Shown one piece after another: positions 25,691-34,655 of a DNA stretch of 64,000 nucleotides. The stretch is from Flavobacteriales bacterium UBA5081 (GTDB lineage: Bacteria; Bacteroidota; Bacteroidia; Flavobacteriales_E; Vicingaceae): the NCBI GenBank assembly GCA_002415785.1, contig DIAJ01000044.1, positions 1 through 64,000 on the forward strand, read 5' to 3'. The translations under genes were made by a program, and so were the position numbers. The notes beneath the pieces are model-generated. The model searched no databases, was not told the origin of the DNA, and saw only the letters and a list, made by a program, of their open reading frames with translations. Position 1 is the stretch's first letter, and every line of letters starts with the position of its first letter.

Positions 25691-26134
25691 TTACTTTTTG
25701 TCTTTTCCAAATGAAATATCATCTGATAATTCGTTTATATCGCCTTTTTGATAAGGAAAATGCGCTTGCAATTGCAATCCTGCTTCCTTTACTCCTTTTA
25801 CTAAACCTTCTGTAAACTTGCCCTCTTTAAACAGTTGAAGCATCATCTGGCTAATGTCGTCCCAAAAAGCTTTGGGTACTTTTTGGTTAATTCCGGCATC
25901 ACCTAAAATTGCAAACTGACGGTCTTTGATTGCCAAGTAAAACAGCACTCCATTGCGTTGTTCTGTTTTGTGCATTTGCAATTGCTCGAACACATAAGCT
26001 GCTCTGTCGAAAGCATCTTCTTTGCAGTGGTTTTCAATGTGTACCTTAATTTCTCCGGAGGTATTCAACTCCGCTTCTTGAATTGCTTCTCTAACTCTTT
26101 GTTGTTCTTCTTCTGTAAATGCGTCTTTTGCCAT
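25691..26134 (-). CDS. TPM-domain protein
   Basis: 147 residues without a signal peptide. The TPM fold is recognisable in FTEEEQQRVREAIQEAELNT, SGEIKVHIENHC, RNGVLFYLAIKDRQFAILGD and AGINQKVPKAFWDDI. It lies 3 bp after lemA and 1 bp before the second TPM gene. The lemA-TPM-TPM order is common in Bacteroidota and argues for a shared membrane-associated function. No catalytic residues can be named. Confidence 0.88.
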   Translation of the reverse strand: MAKDAFTEEEQQRVREAIQEAELNTSGEIKVHIENHCKEDAFDRAAYVFEQLQMHKTEQRNGVLFYLAIKDRQFAILGDAGINQKVPKAFWDDISQMMLQLFKEGKFTEGLVKGVKEAGLQLQAHFPYQKGDINELSDDISFGKDKK

Positions 26135-26137
26135 AAT

Positions 26138-26716
26138 CTAAAATTCTACTTCAGGAACTTGTTCTGCTCCGGCTTCTGCTTCAAAATATCCTTTCTTCTC
26201 AAAATCAAACCAACCGGCATAGATTAATTGTGGAAACTTTCGAATATAAGCATTGTAGTTTTTTGTTGCCTCATTAAATTTCTGACGTTCAACAGCAATG
26301 CGATTTTCAGTTCCCTCTAGTTGAGCTTGTAACTCTAAGAAGCTTTGATTAGCCTTCAAATCAGGGTAACGCTCAACGGTAACCATTAAGCGTGATAGCG
26401 CTCCACTCAATTGGCTTTGCGCTTGTTGAAATTTTTGAATATTATCCGGAGTCAATTGGTCGGCTTGAACATTTATTGATGTAGCTTTTGCTCTAGCTTC
26501 AATCACATCTGTTAAAGTTTTTTGCTCAAAATCGGCATAGCCTTTTACTGTGTTCACTAGGTTTGGAATCAAATCTGCACGACGTTGATAAACGTTCTCT
26601 ACTTGCGCCCATTGACTCTCAACAGTTTCATCCATTTCAACCATGGTATTGTAACCACAAGAGGACAAGCTTGTTGCTGCAAAAAGCAGGATAATGATGT
26701 TTCTTAGTTTTTTCAT
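26138..26716 (-). CDS. lemA: LemA-family lipoprotein
   Basis: 192 residues. The N-terminus MKKLRNIIILLFAATSLSSCGYN ends in a good lipobox. The rest is the helical LemA bundle with its conserved words: VESQWAQVENVYQRRADLIPNLVNTVKGYA, then TDVIEARAKA, VTVERYPDLKANQSFLELQ and NRIAVERQKFNEATKNYN. (The first word is interrupted here only by length; its key residues are QVExxYQRRxDLIPNLV.) LemA proteins are membrane-attached with an external helical bundle; function is unknown beyond links to envelope integrity. First gene of lemA-TPM-TPM, 52 bp after the htpG stop and its hairpin. Confidence 0.93.
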   Translation of the reverse strand: MKKLRNIIILLFAATSLSSCGYNTMVEMDETVESQWAQVENVYQRRADLIPNLVNTVKGYADFEQKTLTDVIEARAKATSINVQADQLTPDNIQKFQQAQSQLSGALSRLMVTVERYPDLKANQSFLELQAQLEGTENRIAVERQKFNEATKNYNAYIRKFPQLIYAGWFDFEKKGYFEAEAGAEQVPEVEF

Positions 26717-26734
26717 TTTTTATTAGTTTATAAA

Positions 26735-26761
26735 TTTGGGGCGAGCGCAGCTCGCCCCAAA
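26735..26761 (-). terminator. Inverted repeat after htpG
   Basis: A perfect 12-bp stem (26735-26746 with 26750-26761), including a GGGGCGAGC run, closes a 3-base loop right after the htpG stop. The T-tract on the minus strand is short (AAATTTAT), so termination may be partial, with some read-through into lemA. Confidence 0.7.
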
Positions 26762-26767
26762 GGTAAT

Positions 26768-28663
26768 TTAAATAAGTTCAACTGAGCGTTTAATAAATTT
26801 ACTCAACTCCTCTCCTTTCAATAAATTCTGCGAAAGCATAGCTAAATCAGCAGCTTGTTTTGCCATTTCTTTCTGCTTATTCGCATCTTTCTCATTCAAA
26901 ATTTTTGAAATTAAAGGATGATTAGCATTCACCTTCAAATCGTATGCATCGGGCAAATTACCCATGCCCATCATTCCACCGCCGCCAACAGCGCTCATGT
27001 CTTTCATTCTGCGCATAAACTCAGCTTGCGTAATGGTCATCGGCTGGTCTTTTTCGCTTAAGCTCACAAAATTTACCGTAAACTTATCCTTAGGCAAAAC
27101 CTCTTCGATTACCGGCTTCAGTTTCTTTTCGTCGTTTTCAGTGAGCTTTGAAGGTATATCTTCATCTTTTTTAATCAACTGGTCAATGGTATCTCCATCT
27201 ACACGTGTAAATGTAACATTCTCTTCTTGCTGCTCCAGTTTACCCACTAAGTGAGCAGTTAATGGAGTATCCATTTCCAATACATCGTAACCTTTATCTT
27301 TTGCCGCCGAAATGTAGCTGTATTGCTCTTCCTTATTAGTCGTGTAAAGAACAACCGTCTTTTTATCTTTATCTATTTGAGCTGCTTTAATTTTCTCTAA
27401 ATATTCTTCAAAAGTATAATACGCTCCATCTACGTTTTTATACAATGAGAATTTCTTGGCTTTATCGGCAAACTTCTCATCCGACAGCATTCCGTACTCA
27501 ATAAAGATCTTAATATCGTCCCACTTTTCTTCAAAAGATTTACGGTCGTTCTTAAACAATTCATTGAGCTTATCCGCCACTTTTTTACTAATGTAGTTTG
27601 AAATCTTTTTTACGTTTCCATCACTTTGCAAGTAAGACCGAGAAACGTTCAATGGAATGTCAGGTGAATCAATTACACCATGAAGCAAAGTCAAGAAGTC
27701 AGGTACAATCCCCTCCACCGAATCAGTAACAAACACCTGATTACTGTACAGCTGAATTTTGTCTTTCTGTACCTCTAAATTGTTTTTCAGTTTTGGAAAA
27801 TAAAGAATTCCAGTAAGGTTAAAAGGATAATCTACATTAAGGTGAATGTGGAAAAGCGACTCCTGAAAGTTCATAGGGTACAACTCCCTGTAAAATGCCT
27901 TGTAATCCTCATCTTTTAGGTCGGCGGGCATTTTCACCCAAGCGGGTTCAGGGTTGTTGATGATGTTGTCTTTGGTAACTTTCTTTTCTTTGGTTTCTTC
28001 TTTCCCATCCTTGTCTTTCTTGCCGGTTTTTTCCTGAATGGTTTCCTCTTTAGTTCCAAATTTAATGGACACCGGCATAAACTTACAGTACTTTTCTAAT
28101 AGACTCTCAATACGGTGTTTTTCCAAATACTCTTTAGCGTCATCTGAGATATGAAGTACGATTGCCGTTCCTCTTTCTTTTTGTATTGAGTCTTCTTCTA
28201 GCGTATAATTAGGACTTCCATCACATTCCCAACGAACAGCTTTTGCATCTTTTTTATGCGACTTTGTGAAAATTTCCACTTTATCGGCTACCATAAAAGA
28301 AGAGTAAAAACCCAAACCGAAATGACCGATGATACTTGCTTTGTCTTTGTATTTTTCAACAAACTCCTCTGCACTTGAAAAGGCAATTTGGTTGATGTAT
28401 TTATCAACTTCCTCTTCGGTCATACCGATTCCTTTATCGAGAATGGTCAGCGTCTTTTTCTTTTCATCAATTTTAATTTCAATCGTCGTGTCGCCCACTT
28501 CTCCTTCTAGCTCGCCCAGGTTACCCATGGTTTTGAGCTTTTGAGTAGCATCTACTGCATTTGAAACCAATTCTCTTAAAAAGATTTCCTGATCGGAATA
28601 TAAAAATTGTTTGATAATCGGAAAGATATTCTCCGTTTGAACGTTAATCTGTCCTTTTGCCAT
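26768..28663 (-). CDS. htpG: Molecular chaperone Hsp90 (HtpG)
   Basis: 631 residues, the normal HtpG length. The GHKL ATPase motifs are present: IFLRELVSNAVDA (Asn), LDKGIGMTEEEV (DxGxG), and IGHFGLGFYSSFMVADKV. A charged linker (KKDKDGKEETKEKK, about 220-235) resembles eukaryotic Hsp90 linkers more than the short E. coli one, as is normal in Bacteroidota. Middle and dimerisation domains follow to the end, without a MEEVD tail. It is an ATP-driven cytosolic chaperone for stress and client folding. The gene stands alone, with a strong inverted repeat downstream. Confidence 0.97.
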   Translation of the reverse strand: MAKGQINVQTENIFPIIKQFLYSDQEIFLRELVSNAVDATQKLKTMGNLGELEGEVGDTTIEIKIDEKKKTLTILDKGIGMTEEEVDKYINQIAFSSAEEFVEKYKDKASIIGHFGLGFYSSFMVADKVEIFTKSHKKDAKAVRWECDGSPNYTLEEDSIQKERGTAIVLHISDDAKEYLEKHRIESLLEKYCKFMPVSIKFGTKEETIQEKTGKKDKDGKEETKEKKVTKDNIINNPEPAWVKMPADLKDEDYKAFYRELYPMNFQESLFHIHLNVDYPFNLTGILYFPKLKNNLEVQKDKIQLYSNQVFVTDSVEGIVPDFLTLLHGVIDSPDIPLNVSRSYLQSDGNVKKISNYISKKVADKLNELFKNDRKSFEEKWDDIKIFIEYGMLSDEKFADKAKKFSLYKNVDGAYYTFEEYLEKIKAAQIDKDKKTVVLYTTNKEEQYSYISAAKDKGYDVLEMDTPLTAHLVGKLEQQEENVTFTRVDGDTIDQLIKKDEDIPSKLTENDEKKLKPVIEEVLPKDKFTVNFVSLSEKDQPMTITQAEFMRRMKDMSAVGGGGMMGMGNLPDAYDLKVNANHPLISKILNEKDANKQKEMAKQAADLAMLSQNLLKGEELSKFIKRSVELI

Positions 28664-29003
28664 GTTATCTTAGTTTTTGAATTATAAATTTTGACATTAG
28701 CCCATTTTCAAAGGATATGCCAAGGCGTATGGGGTGACAAAATGACGGAGTGAATTAGAAATTATCAATGATCTGATTGAAAAAATTTGTTTTGAATGCA
28801 ACTTCACTCATAGCACACTCTCTTAAACCCCTTACCACTCAAACAATATTAAGATTCATTACTAAGATTAAGCTAACAACTAGAGTTTACACAAATTCTA
28901 CCAATACCCAACCGAATAACTAATTTTACTAAAAAGTGATATCTTGCAAAACTGAATGGACTTTTTCAACTAAAAATAAACAACTTACAAACCTCATTTA
29001 AAA
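28664..29003. other. 340-bp spacer between divergent htpG and an erythromycin-esterase-like gene
   Basis: No coding region, repeat module or hairpin stands out. A near-consensus TATCTTGC at 28940-28947, 57 bp before the ATG at 29004, could be a rightward -7 box. I do not see a CIRCE-type palindrome for htpG regulation. Confidence 0.5.
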
Positions 29004-30281
29004 ATGAAAGGGACACTCCTAATAATTTTAACATTACTCATCACCCTTTCTTTAGTAGCTCAAAAGAAAATAAAAATAAATGGAGAGCAAGAGATAATTT
29101 ATCCTTTTGAAACAAATAGCAAAACCATGTTTTTTGATTGGTTAAATAATAATCAGGACTTTAATGAAATTGAAATATTCGCTATGGGGGAAGCCACACA
29201 TGGAACAAAAGACTTTTTTGACATAAAAGTTAATACATTTAAATACTTAGTTGAAAATCATAACTTCAAAGTTTTTGGTATAGAGGCTTCTTATGGTGAA
29301 TGCAACTATATCAATGACTATATTCAAAGCGGTGAAGGCAATATCGATACTATCATGACTTGTTTTAATTTTTGGACATGGAGAACAGAAGAAGTGAAAA
29401 ATTTGATTCTGTGGATGAAAGAATTTAATCAGAAAAACGAAGAGAAATTAAACTTCTATGGATTTGATATGCAGTCAGTATCTGAACCGATTAAATATTT
29501 AGCATACTTTTTTAGAAATGACACATCAAACTATGTACAAGAATTAAATAAAATACTAGCTCCAATACGATCAAAGAGTGAGAAAGAATTAGGTAAAGTA
29601 TACAAAGATGGAAATCTCAAATTTAAAGACACTTTAAATGTTGTTTCAACTGATTTGAAAATATGGTTTAGCAATTATGAAGATGCATTAATTGATAATT
29701 ATTCTATCGAAAAGCTAAAAAAGTTAAAATTAAACTTAACAACTTATAATCAATCATTAGACTATTATTCTAAAGGTGTTAAACACAGAGATAGCTGCAT
29801 GGCAAGCAATGTTGTTGAAATTCAAAAAATGGAGAATGAGAAAATGTTTTTATGGGCACATAATGGACATGTTAACAAGTCCTCTTCAAAATACTCGCAA
29901 ATAAAATGGATGGGTGAATATATCAATGAACAACTAAAGTTCAAATACTACGCCGTGGGATTTGTTTTTAGCAGAGGTAGTTTTCAATCTCATGTTCCAA
30001 GTAAAAAATCAAATTACAAGTTTAAAGTTTCCACATTATCGAAATATAGAAATAACACATTTACAAAACCGCTATATAAATTGAATGATGAACAATTTTT
30101 TATTGATTTGCGCAGAAGCAATAATACTTTATTTACAAATTTAAATAAGGCATATAGAATTGGCTCAGTATTTATTAATAAGAAAAAGTCTTCGTTTCCA
30201 ATAATTGCAAAAGAACAATTCGATGGAATTATTTATGTTAGAAATACGGTAAGTGCTACTCCTGTAGAAAATAATGATTAA
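29004..30281 (+). CDS. Secreted erythromycin esterase-like protein
   Basis: 425 residues with a signal peptide (MKGTLLIILTLLITLSLVAQ). The erythromycin-esterase fold is shown by MGEATHGTKDFF (E63, H66), FGIEASYGE (E94) and LWAHNGHVNKS, which correspond to the Glu-His-Glu-His active-site set of EreB/EreC. Known members hydrolyse macrolide lactones, but many chromosomal homologues in Bacteroidota have no tested link to resistance. The substrate here is therefore unknown. Export to the periplasm or surface distinguishes it from cytosolic Ere enzymes. The following alpha/beta-hydrolase gene is 76 bp away in the same direction. Confidence 0.85.
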   Translation: MKGTLLIILTLLITLSLVAQKKIKINGEQEIIYPFETNSKTMFFDWLNNNQDFNEIEIFAMGEATHGTKDFFDIKVNTFKYLVENHNFKVFGIEASYGECNYINDYIQSGEGNIDTIMTCFNFWTWRTEEVKNLILWMKEFNQKNEEKLNFYGFDMQSVSEPIKYLAYFFRNDTSNYVQELNKILAPIRSKSEKELGKVYKDGNLKFKDTLNVVSTDLKIWFSNYEDALIDNYSIEKLKKLKLNLTTYNQSLDYYSKGVKHRDSCMASNVVEIQKMENEKMFLWAHNGHVNKSSSKYSQIKWMGEYINEQLKFKYYAVGFVFSRGSFQSHVPSKKSNYKFKVSTLSKYRNNTFTKPLYKLNDEQFFIDLRRSNNTLFTNLNKAYRIGSVFINKKKSSFPIIAKEQFDGIIYVRNTVSATPVENND

Positions 30282-30357
30282 ATCAAACTTACACTCAATC
30301 AGTCTAAAAGTGAGTATATTTCACCCCCTATTTATACTCTTATAAAAAATAACAACT

Positions 30358-31515
30358 ATGCGCTACTTCATTCTTATTTTTCTGACTATCAACTGTTATT
30401 TTATTTCAGCCACAGCTCAAACCTACGAGCGATACAAAAAACTAACAGATACAACTCTAACATCTAAATACCTCGGTTTTAAGAAAGATATTTCAGTCTT
30501 GGTACCTTTTGAATGGCAAGAAGATCTAGACCGGAACTTTCCACTCATTATCATTTTCGATAAGCAAAATCAAAGAAGTCACAACTACATTTTAAACACC
30601 ATAGACTATTTAACAAGTAATGAACAAATGCCTTCATCCATTATCATAAGTCTGGCTTCTGAACAAAAATATCGCCTTTTAGAAACATTGCATAAAGCTT
30701 CAGATAAAAATGGGTTAGCTTTAGAAAACGATGCTTTTATTTTTAAAGAATTAATTCCACTTGCCGAAAAACATTTTAAAGCATCTTCTTTTAGATTATT
30801 CATCGGTCACTCGCGATACGGATATTATTCTACATCGCTTTTTTGTTCCAAAACAAATCATTTAAATGCCGTAATTGCCATCAGTCCTTTTTTTAAGCAA
30901 CAAAATGTTTCGCTTTATGATTCAATTATTGATTTGAATAATGAAAAAGTTAATTTCAAAAAATACTATCGATTTGCAATCGGAAATGACTATCCGGATG
31001 ATTTCATTAAAATGGATTCTACACTAAAACAACTTAGTAATGAAAACATAAACGCAAAGGGAAGCTTTTACGAACAGGCAGTTCATAATGTAACTCCGGG
31101 TCTTAGTATTGCGGTCGCTCTTTATGAAATTTTTGAAGATTGGAGTAAAATTCAATCAAAATACATCTCAAACGACCAAAAAGAAATCTCCATTGTTGAA
31201 AATCTTCAATTAGAAATTGAACAAATTTATGGCATTGACTTGGCTTTTTCACTTGGAAATTTGAATGGTAAAGGATGGTATTTTTACAATGAAGGACAAT
31301 ACGGAAAAGCAATAGAAGCTTGGGAATTACTCCTTAAAACTTACCCCAATTACTCTGAAGCAATTTTGTACATAATGGATGCTCAACTTCAATTGAAAAA
31401 AGAACGCCAACCTACATTTGAACGCTTTAAAAAATCACTAGCAAAAACGACGATCTACACCGATATAGAAAAAGACGAATTACTTGAAGAAGCAATAAAA
31501 ATATTAACCCGATAG
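30358..31515 (+). CDS. Secreted alpha/beta-hydrolase-fold esterase-like protein with C-terminal TPR
   Basis: 385 residues with a signal peptide (MRYFILIFLTINCYFISATAQ). Residues about 35-260 resemble the putative-esterase (esterase D) family: SVLVPFEW, FPLIIIFDKQ, the nucleophile elbow FIGHSRYGYYS with Ser152, and a possible catalytic His in EQAVHNVTP. The usual elbow GHSxGG is GHSRYG here. About 60 C-terminal residues (GKGWYFYNEGQYGKAIEAWE, YPNYSEAILYIMDAQLQL) form a TPR-like unit. The same architecture occurs in Bacteroidota esterases linked to siderophore or ester cleavage, but the substrate is unknown. It meets ppk1 end-on with 2 bp between. Confidence 0.8.
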   Translation: MRYFILIFLTINCYFISATAQTYERYKKLTDTTLTSKYLGFKKDISVLVPFEWQEDLDRNFPLIIIFDKQNQRSHNYILNTIDYLTSNEQMPSSIIISLASEQKYRLLETLHKASDKNGLALENDAFIFKELIPLAEKHFKASSFRLFIGHSRYGYYSTSLFCSKTNHLNAVIAISPFFKQQNVSLYDSIIDLNNEKVNFKKYYRFAIGNDYPDDFIKMDSTLKQLSNENINAKGSFYEQAVHNVTPGLSIAVALYEIFEDWSKIQSKYISNDQKEISIVENLQLEIEQIYGIDLAFSLGNLNGKGWYFYNEGQYGKAIEAWELLLKTYPNYSEAILYIMDAQLQLKKERQPTFERFKKSLAKTTIYTDIEKDELLEEAIKILTR

Positions 31516-31517
31516 CT

Positions 31518-33626
31518 TTACAATTCTCTCTTCCCATCTTTTACCTTTCTACTTTCCGTTTTTTCTCTAAAGTAGCGGTAAATCTCGTATTGAGAGCGAA
31601 AAGGAGCTTTTTTGCCATTGCTTTTGTATTGGTTGCTGAGTTCTGCATTCCAAAGTCGGGCTTTCACATTGTCTTTCAACTGAAAGCGAAGTATTTTTTT
31701 GAGCACTTTTTTAATGTTCTCATCCCAAATAGGCACCATCACTTCTACTCTACCATCAAGGTTTCGCTTCATCCAGTCCGCTGAGCCGATATACATCAAA
31801 TCTTCTCCACCGTGACAAAAAAGCATAATTCGAGCGTGCTCTAACAATCGGTCGACAATGCTGATGGCTTCAATATTATCACTTTGCCCTTCAATACCAT
31901 TCACTACGTTATTAATGCTACGAGCAATCAGTTTAATTTTTACTCCAGCTTTACTCGCTTCATAAAGCTTTTCAGCCATTTCCTTATCCTGAATACTGTT
32001 CAACTTAATCAGCATGTAGGCTTCATTTCCCGCTTTTGCCTGCTCTATTTCGTAATCAATAAGCATTTCAAACTGTCGGCGTGCATTAAAAGGAGCAACA
32101 ATCAAATGCTTAAATGTAAAGCGCTTATAGTTGTCTTTAAAAAACTTAAAAACCTTATTAACTTCCTTGCCAATTTCCTGATTCGCTGTCAACAAAGAAT
32201 GATCACAATATAATTTCGCCGTACCTTCATGAAAATTTCCTGTTCCAACATGAGAATAATAGACACTCTTTTCAGCTTCTTTTCGTTTAATCAACAAAAG
32301 CTTGGTGTGCACTTTTAAACCCGGCACTCCAAAAATTACCTGAATTCCTTCATCTTGAAGCTTATCGGCGTAATTCATATTCGATTCTTCGTCGAAACGT
32401 GCTTTAAGCTCTACAACTACAGTCACTTTTTTACCGTTTCGAGCAGCATTGATTAAACTGTGAATTACTTTAGAGTTTCTACTCACCAAGCGGTATACGG
32501 TAATTTTAATTGAACTCACTAATGGGTCAATGGCAGCTTCTCTCAATAAATCAATAAAGTGGTGATAAGACTGATAAGGGTAACTCAAAAGAACATCTTG
32601 CTTTTGTATGGCTTTAAATAAGCTTTTACGATCATGTAAAAGCGGATGCTCTAATGGCGGCATTGGTCTGTACCTTAAATGTGCAGCTCCCACTTTCGGA
32701 AAGTCAATATAGTCTTTAAAGTTGTGATATCTACCTCCGGCCACAACCACATCGTCAGCCTCCATGCCCACTTTATTTACCAAAAATTTGAGCAAGTCTT
32801 TCGGCATCCTTTCATCATGAACAAAGCGCACCGGATCTCCTTTTTTGCGATTTTTTAAACTAACCGCCAGTTTCTCCATGAAACCTGAAGTCACATCATC
32901 TTCAATGTCCAACTCAGCGTCGCGTGTAATTTTAATGGTATAAGCTTCAATGTATTCATAATCGAAAATGTGAAAGATTTCATACAAATTACAACGAATT
33001 ACATCATCTAACAAAATGATGTTTTTATTCCCTTTTTGGTCGGCCATTACGTAAAAACGCGACACTACTGCTGTAGGAATCTCTAATAAAGCATAACGAG
33101 CTTCTTGATTCTTCCCACTTTTTTTATTGTAAAGCTTAATGGCTAAGTAAATGGCTTTCCCATTTAGTTCCGGCAGTGCTCTGTCTTCTGAGAGCATAAC
33201 CGGCACCAAAGCTGGTTGAACAACTTGCTCAAAATAGCGAGCCACCAACTTTCTTTGTTCTTCGTTAAGCTCTGTTTCATCTAAAAAAAAGATATGCTCT
33301 TCTTCTAACTCATCTTTCAGCTTTTCATAGGTTTGCTCAAAACGGTCTTGAAGCTTTTTGTTGATTTGATAAATGGCTTTCAGCGTTTTTTTAGGATCAA
33401 AGCCCAAAAGAGGAATGGCTTTTTTACCGTAGCGAATCATTCGCTGAACCGTGGGTACTCTAACTCTAAAAAACTCATCTAAATTATTGGAGTAAATGCC
33501 TAAGAAACGCAAACGTTCTATTAAAGGCACATTTGCATCTTCAGCTTCTTGCAGTACTCGCTCGTTAAATGAGAGCCAGCTGACTTCTCTATCGTGGAAG
33601 CTATATTTTTGTTTACCCATGCTCAT
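31518..33626 (-). CDS. ppk1: Polyphosphate kinase 1
   Basis: 702 residues, full length for PPK1. The N-domain starts HDREVSWLSFNERVLQEAED and SNNLDEFFRVRVP. The catalytic core holds GLKVHTKLLLIKRKE, where His440 matches the autophosphorylated His of PPK1, then YSHVGTGNFHEGTAKLYCDH. The C-terminal domain ends with MYIGSADWMKRNLDGRVEVMVP. The enzyme reversibly makes inorganic polyphosphate from ATP and acts in stress survival. A start at the third codon (MGKQKYSF) is also possible. A near-consensus -7 box lies just upstream. No ppx is adjacent. Confidence 0.96.
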   Translation of the reverse strand: MSMGKQKYSFHDREVSWLSFNERVLQEAEDANVPLIERLRFLGIYSNNLDEFFRVRVPTVQRMIRYGKKAIPLLGFDPKKTLKAIYQINKKLQDRFEQTYEKLKDELEEEHIFFLDETELNEEQRKLVARYFEQVVQPALVPVMLSEDRALPELNGKAIYLAIKLYNKKSGKNQEARYALLEIPTAVVSRFYVMADQKGNKNIILLDDVIRCNLYEIFHIFDYEYIEAYTIKITRDAELDIEDDVTSGFMEKLAVSLKNRKKGDPVRFVHDERMPKDLLKFLVNKVGMEADDVVVAGGRYHNFKDYIDFPKVGAAHLRYRPMPPLEHPLLHDRKSLFKAIQKQDVLLSYPYQSYHHFIDLLREAAIDPLVSSIKITVYRLVSRNSKVIHSLINAARNGKKVTVVVELKARFDEESNMNYADKLQDEGIQVIFGVPGLKVHTKLLLIKRKEAEKSVYYSHVGTGNFHEGTAKLYCDHSLLTANQEIGKEVNKVFKFFKDNYKRFTFKHLIVAPFNARRQFEMLIDYEIEQAKAGNEAYMLIKLNSIQDKEMAEKLYEASKAGVKIKLIARSINNVVNGIEGQSDNIEAISIVDRLLEHARIMLFCHGGEDLMYIGSADWMKRNLDGRVEVMVPIWDENIKKVLKKILRFQLKDNVKARLWNAELSNQYKSNGKKAPFRSQYEIYRYFREKTESRKVKDGKREL

Positions 33627-33760
33627 TGAAAATGCAAAAGAACACTTTTCTTATTAAGTTGATGTTATCTGATTAAAATTATCATATCTATTAATCATCA
33701 AGCTTCTTCCTTTTTTCTATTTTTAGTAAATTAGTACTTTAATATAAGTAATTAAGCATT

Positions 33761-33967
33761 ATGGATAGTGTTCATATATATTCAAAATTAAGTATTTTAC
33801 CTGACGAGCTTAAAGCAGAAGTAAGTGATTTTATTGATTTCTTAATTCAAAAAAACAAGAAAAAACCAAGCTCCAAAAAACCAATTTTTGGTTGTGCAAA
33901 AGGACAAATTTATATTTCTCCTGACTTTGATGAACCTTTAGAGGACTTTAAAGAATATATGGAATGA
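33761..33967 (+). CDS. Antitoxin, DUF2281/VapB-type
   Basis: 68 residues. The pattern IYSKLSILPDELKAEVSDFIDFLIQK is typical of DUF2281 proteins, and the C-terminal FGCAKGQIYISPDFDEPLEDFKEYME is the usual toxin-wrapping tail. The stop overlaps the toxin start by 4 bp (ATGA), the classic toxin-antitoxin arrangement. The antitoxin should block the PIN toxin and probably repress its own promoter, though no operator can be defined from the upstream 130 bp. Confidence 0.88.
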   Translation: MDSVHIYSKLSILPDELKAEVSDFIDFLIQKNKKKPSSKKPIFGCAKGQIYISPDFDEPLEDFKEYME

Positions 33968-34347
33968 ATCAGATTCTTGACACTCATACTTTAATCTGGT
34001 TTTTAAATGGCGACGATAGACTCTCTCTGAAAGCAAGGTTATCAATAGAAAACAACCAAGGGAATAATTTTGTAAGTATTGCTTCGATTTGGGAAATTTC
34101 AATAAAGCTCAGTTTAGGGAAATTCAATTTCAATAGAGGCTTTAAAAGTTTCCTTGAACTTATCGAAAATAATGGTTTTGATATTATACCGTTCACATTT
34201 CAACATGCTTTAATCATATCTTCTCTTGAATTCAAACATCGTGACCCTTTTGATCGCTTAATTATTGCTCAAGCAATAGCTGAAAACTGCACAGTTGTTA
34301 CGAAGGATAAAGAGATTGAAAAATATGACATTAACACCTTCTGGTAA
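33964..34347 (+). CDS. PIN-domain ribonuclease toxin (VapC-like)
   Basis: 127 residues. The PIN active-site acids are present: Asp6 (ILDTHTLIWF), Glu44 (SIWEISIKL), Asp94/Asp97 (HRDPFDRLIIAQA) and Asp115 (VVTKDKEI). It is a Mg2+-dependent RNase whose targets in other bacteria are tRNAs or rRNA. It overlaps the antitoxin by ATGA. The pair is inserted as a stand-alone unit between ppk1 and valS, and its low-GC surroundings show no repeats or insertion-sequence remains. The reading frame is intact. Confidence 0.93.
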   Translation: MNQILDTHTLIWFLNGDDRLSLKARLSIENNQGNNFVSIASIWEISIKLSLGKFNFNRGFKSFLELIENNGFDIIPFTFQHALIISSLEFKHRDPFDRLIIAQAIAENCTVVTKDKEIEKYDINTFW

Positions 34348-34655
34348 AAAAGCAGTATTCCTTTTAAAAGAGCTTTCTTCAAACTTAAGACAACTCTAAC
34401 TAGAAGAGAATTTCCATTTACAGCTCAAAATTTAACCGTTAAGTTTTTGCTAAAAATCCTAACTAGCTGACGAAAAGGTTAGAACAACAAATTTTTATTA
34501 TCTTAAAAAATTAAATCTCAAAAAACATCCACAAAAGACTATTAAGCCATAGTAATCAAAGCTTTAAAGTATTCTTAAAGTTTATTTATCCATTTTAAAA
34601 TTTAGTCATTTTAGGCATTACTAAAAAACACTGCTAACTAAGGACTTATACCCCC
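34348..34655. other. Gene-free 308-bp spacer after the toxin-antitoxin pair
   Basis: Very AT-rich, with no coding region, no clear hairpin and none of the dispersed repeat modules seen elsewhere in the window. It separates the convergent toxin gene and valS. Confidence 0.5.

Noticed and set aside
29004..30281. Acquired macrolide-resistance gene
   Set aside because: It has a signal peptide, composition like its neighbours and no mobile-element flanks; chromosomal homologues are common in Bacteroidota.
33761..34347. Genomic island around the toxin-antitoxin pair
   Set aside because: Only two genes, with housekeeping genes directly on both sides and no integrase or direct repeats seen.
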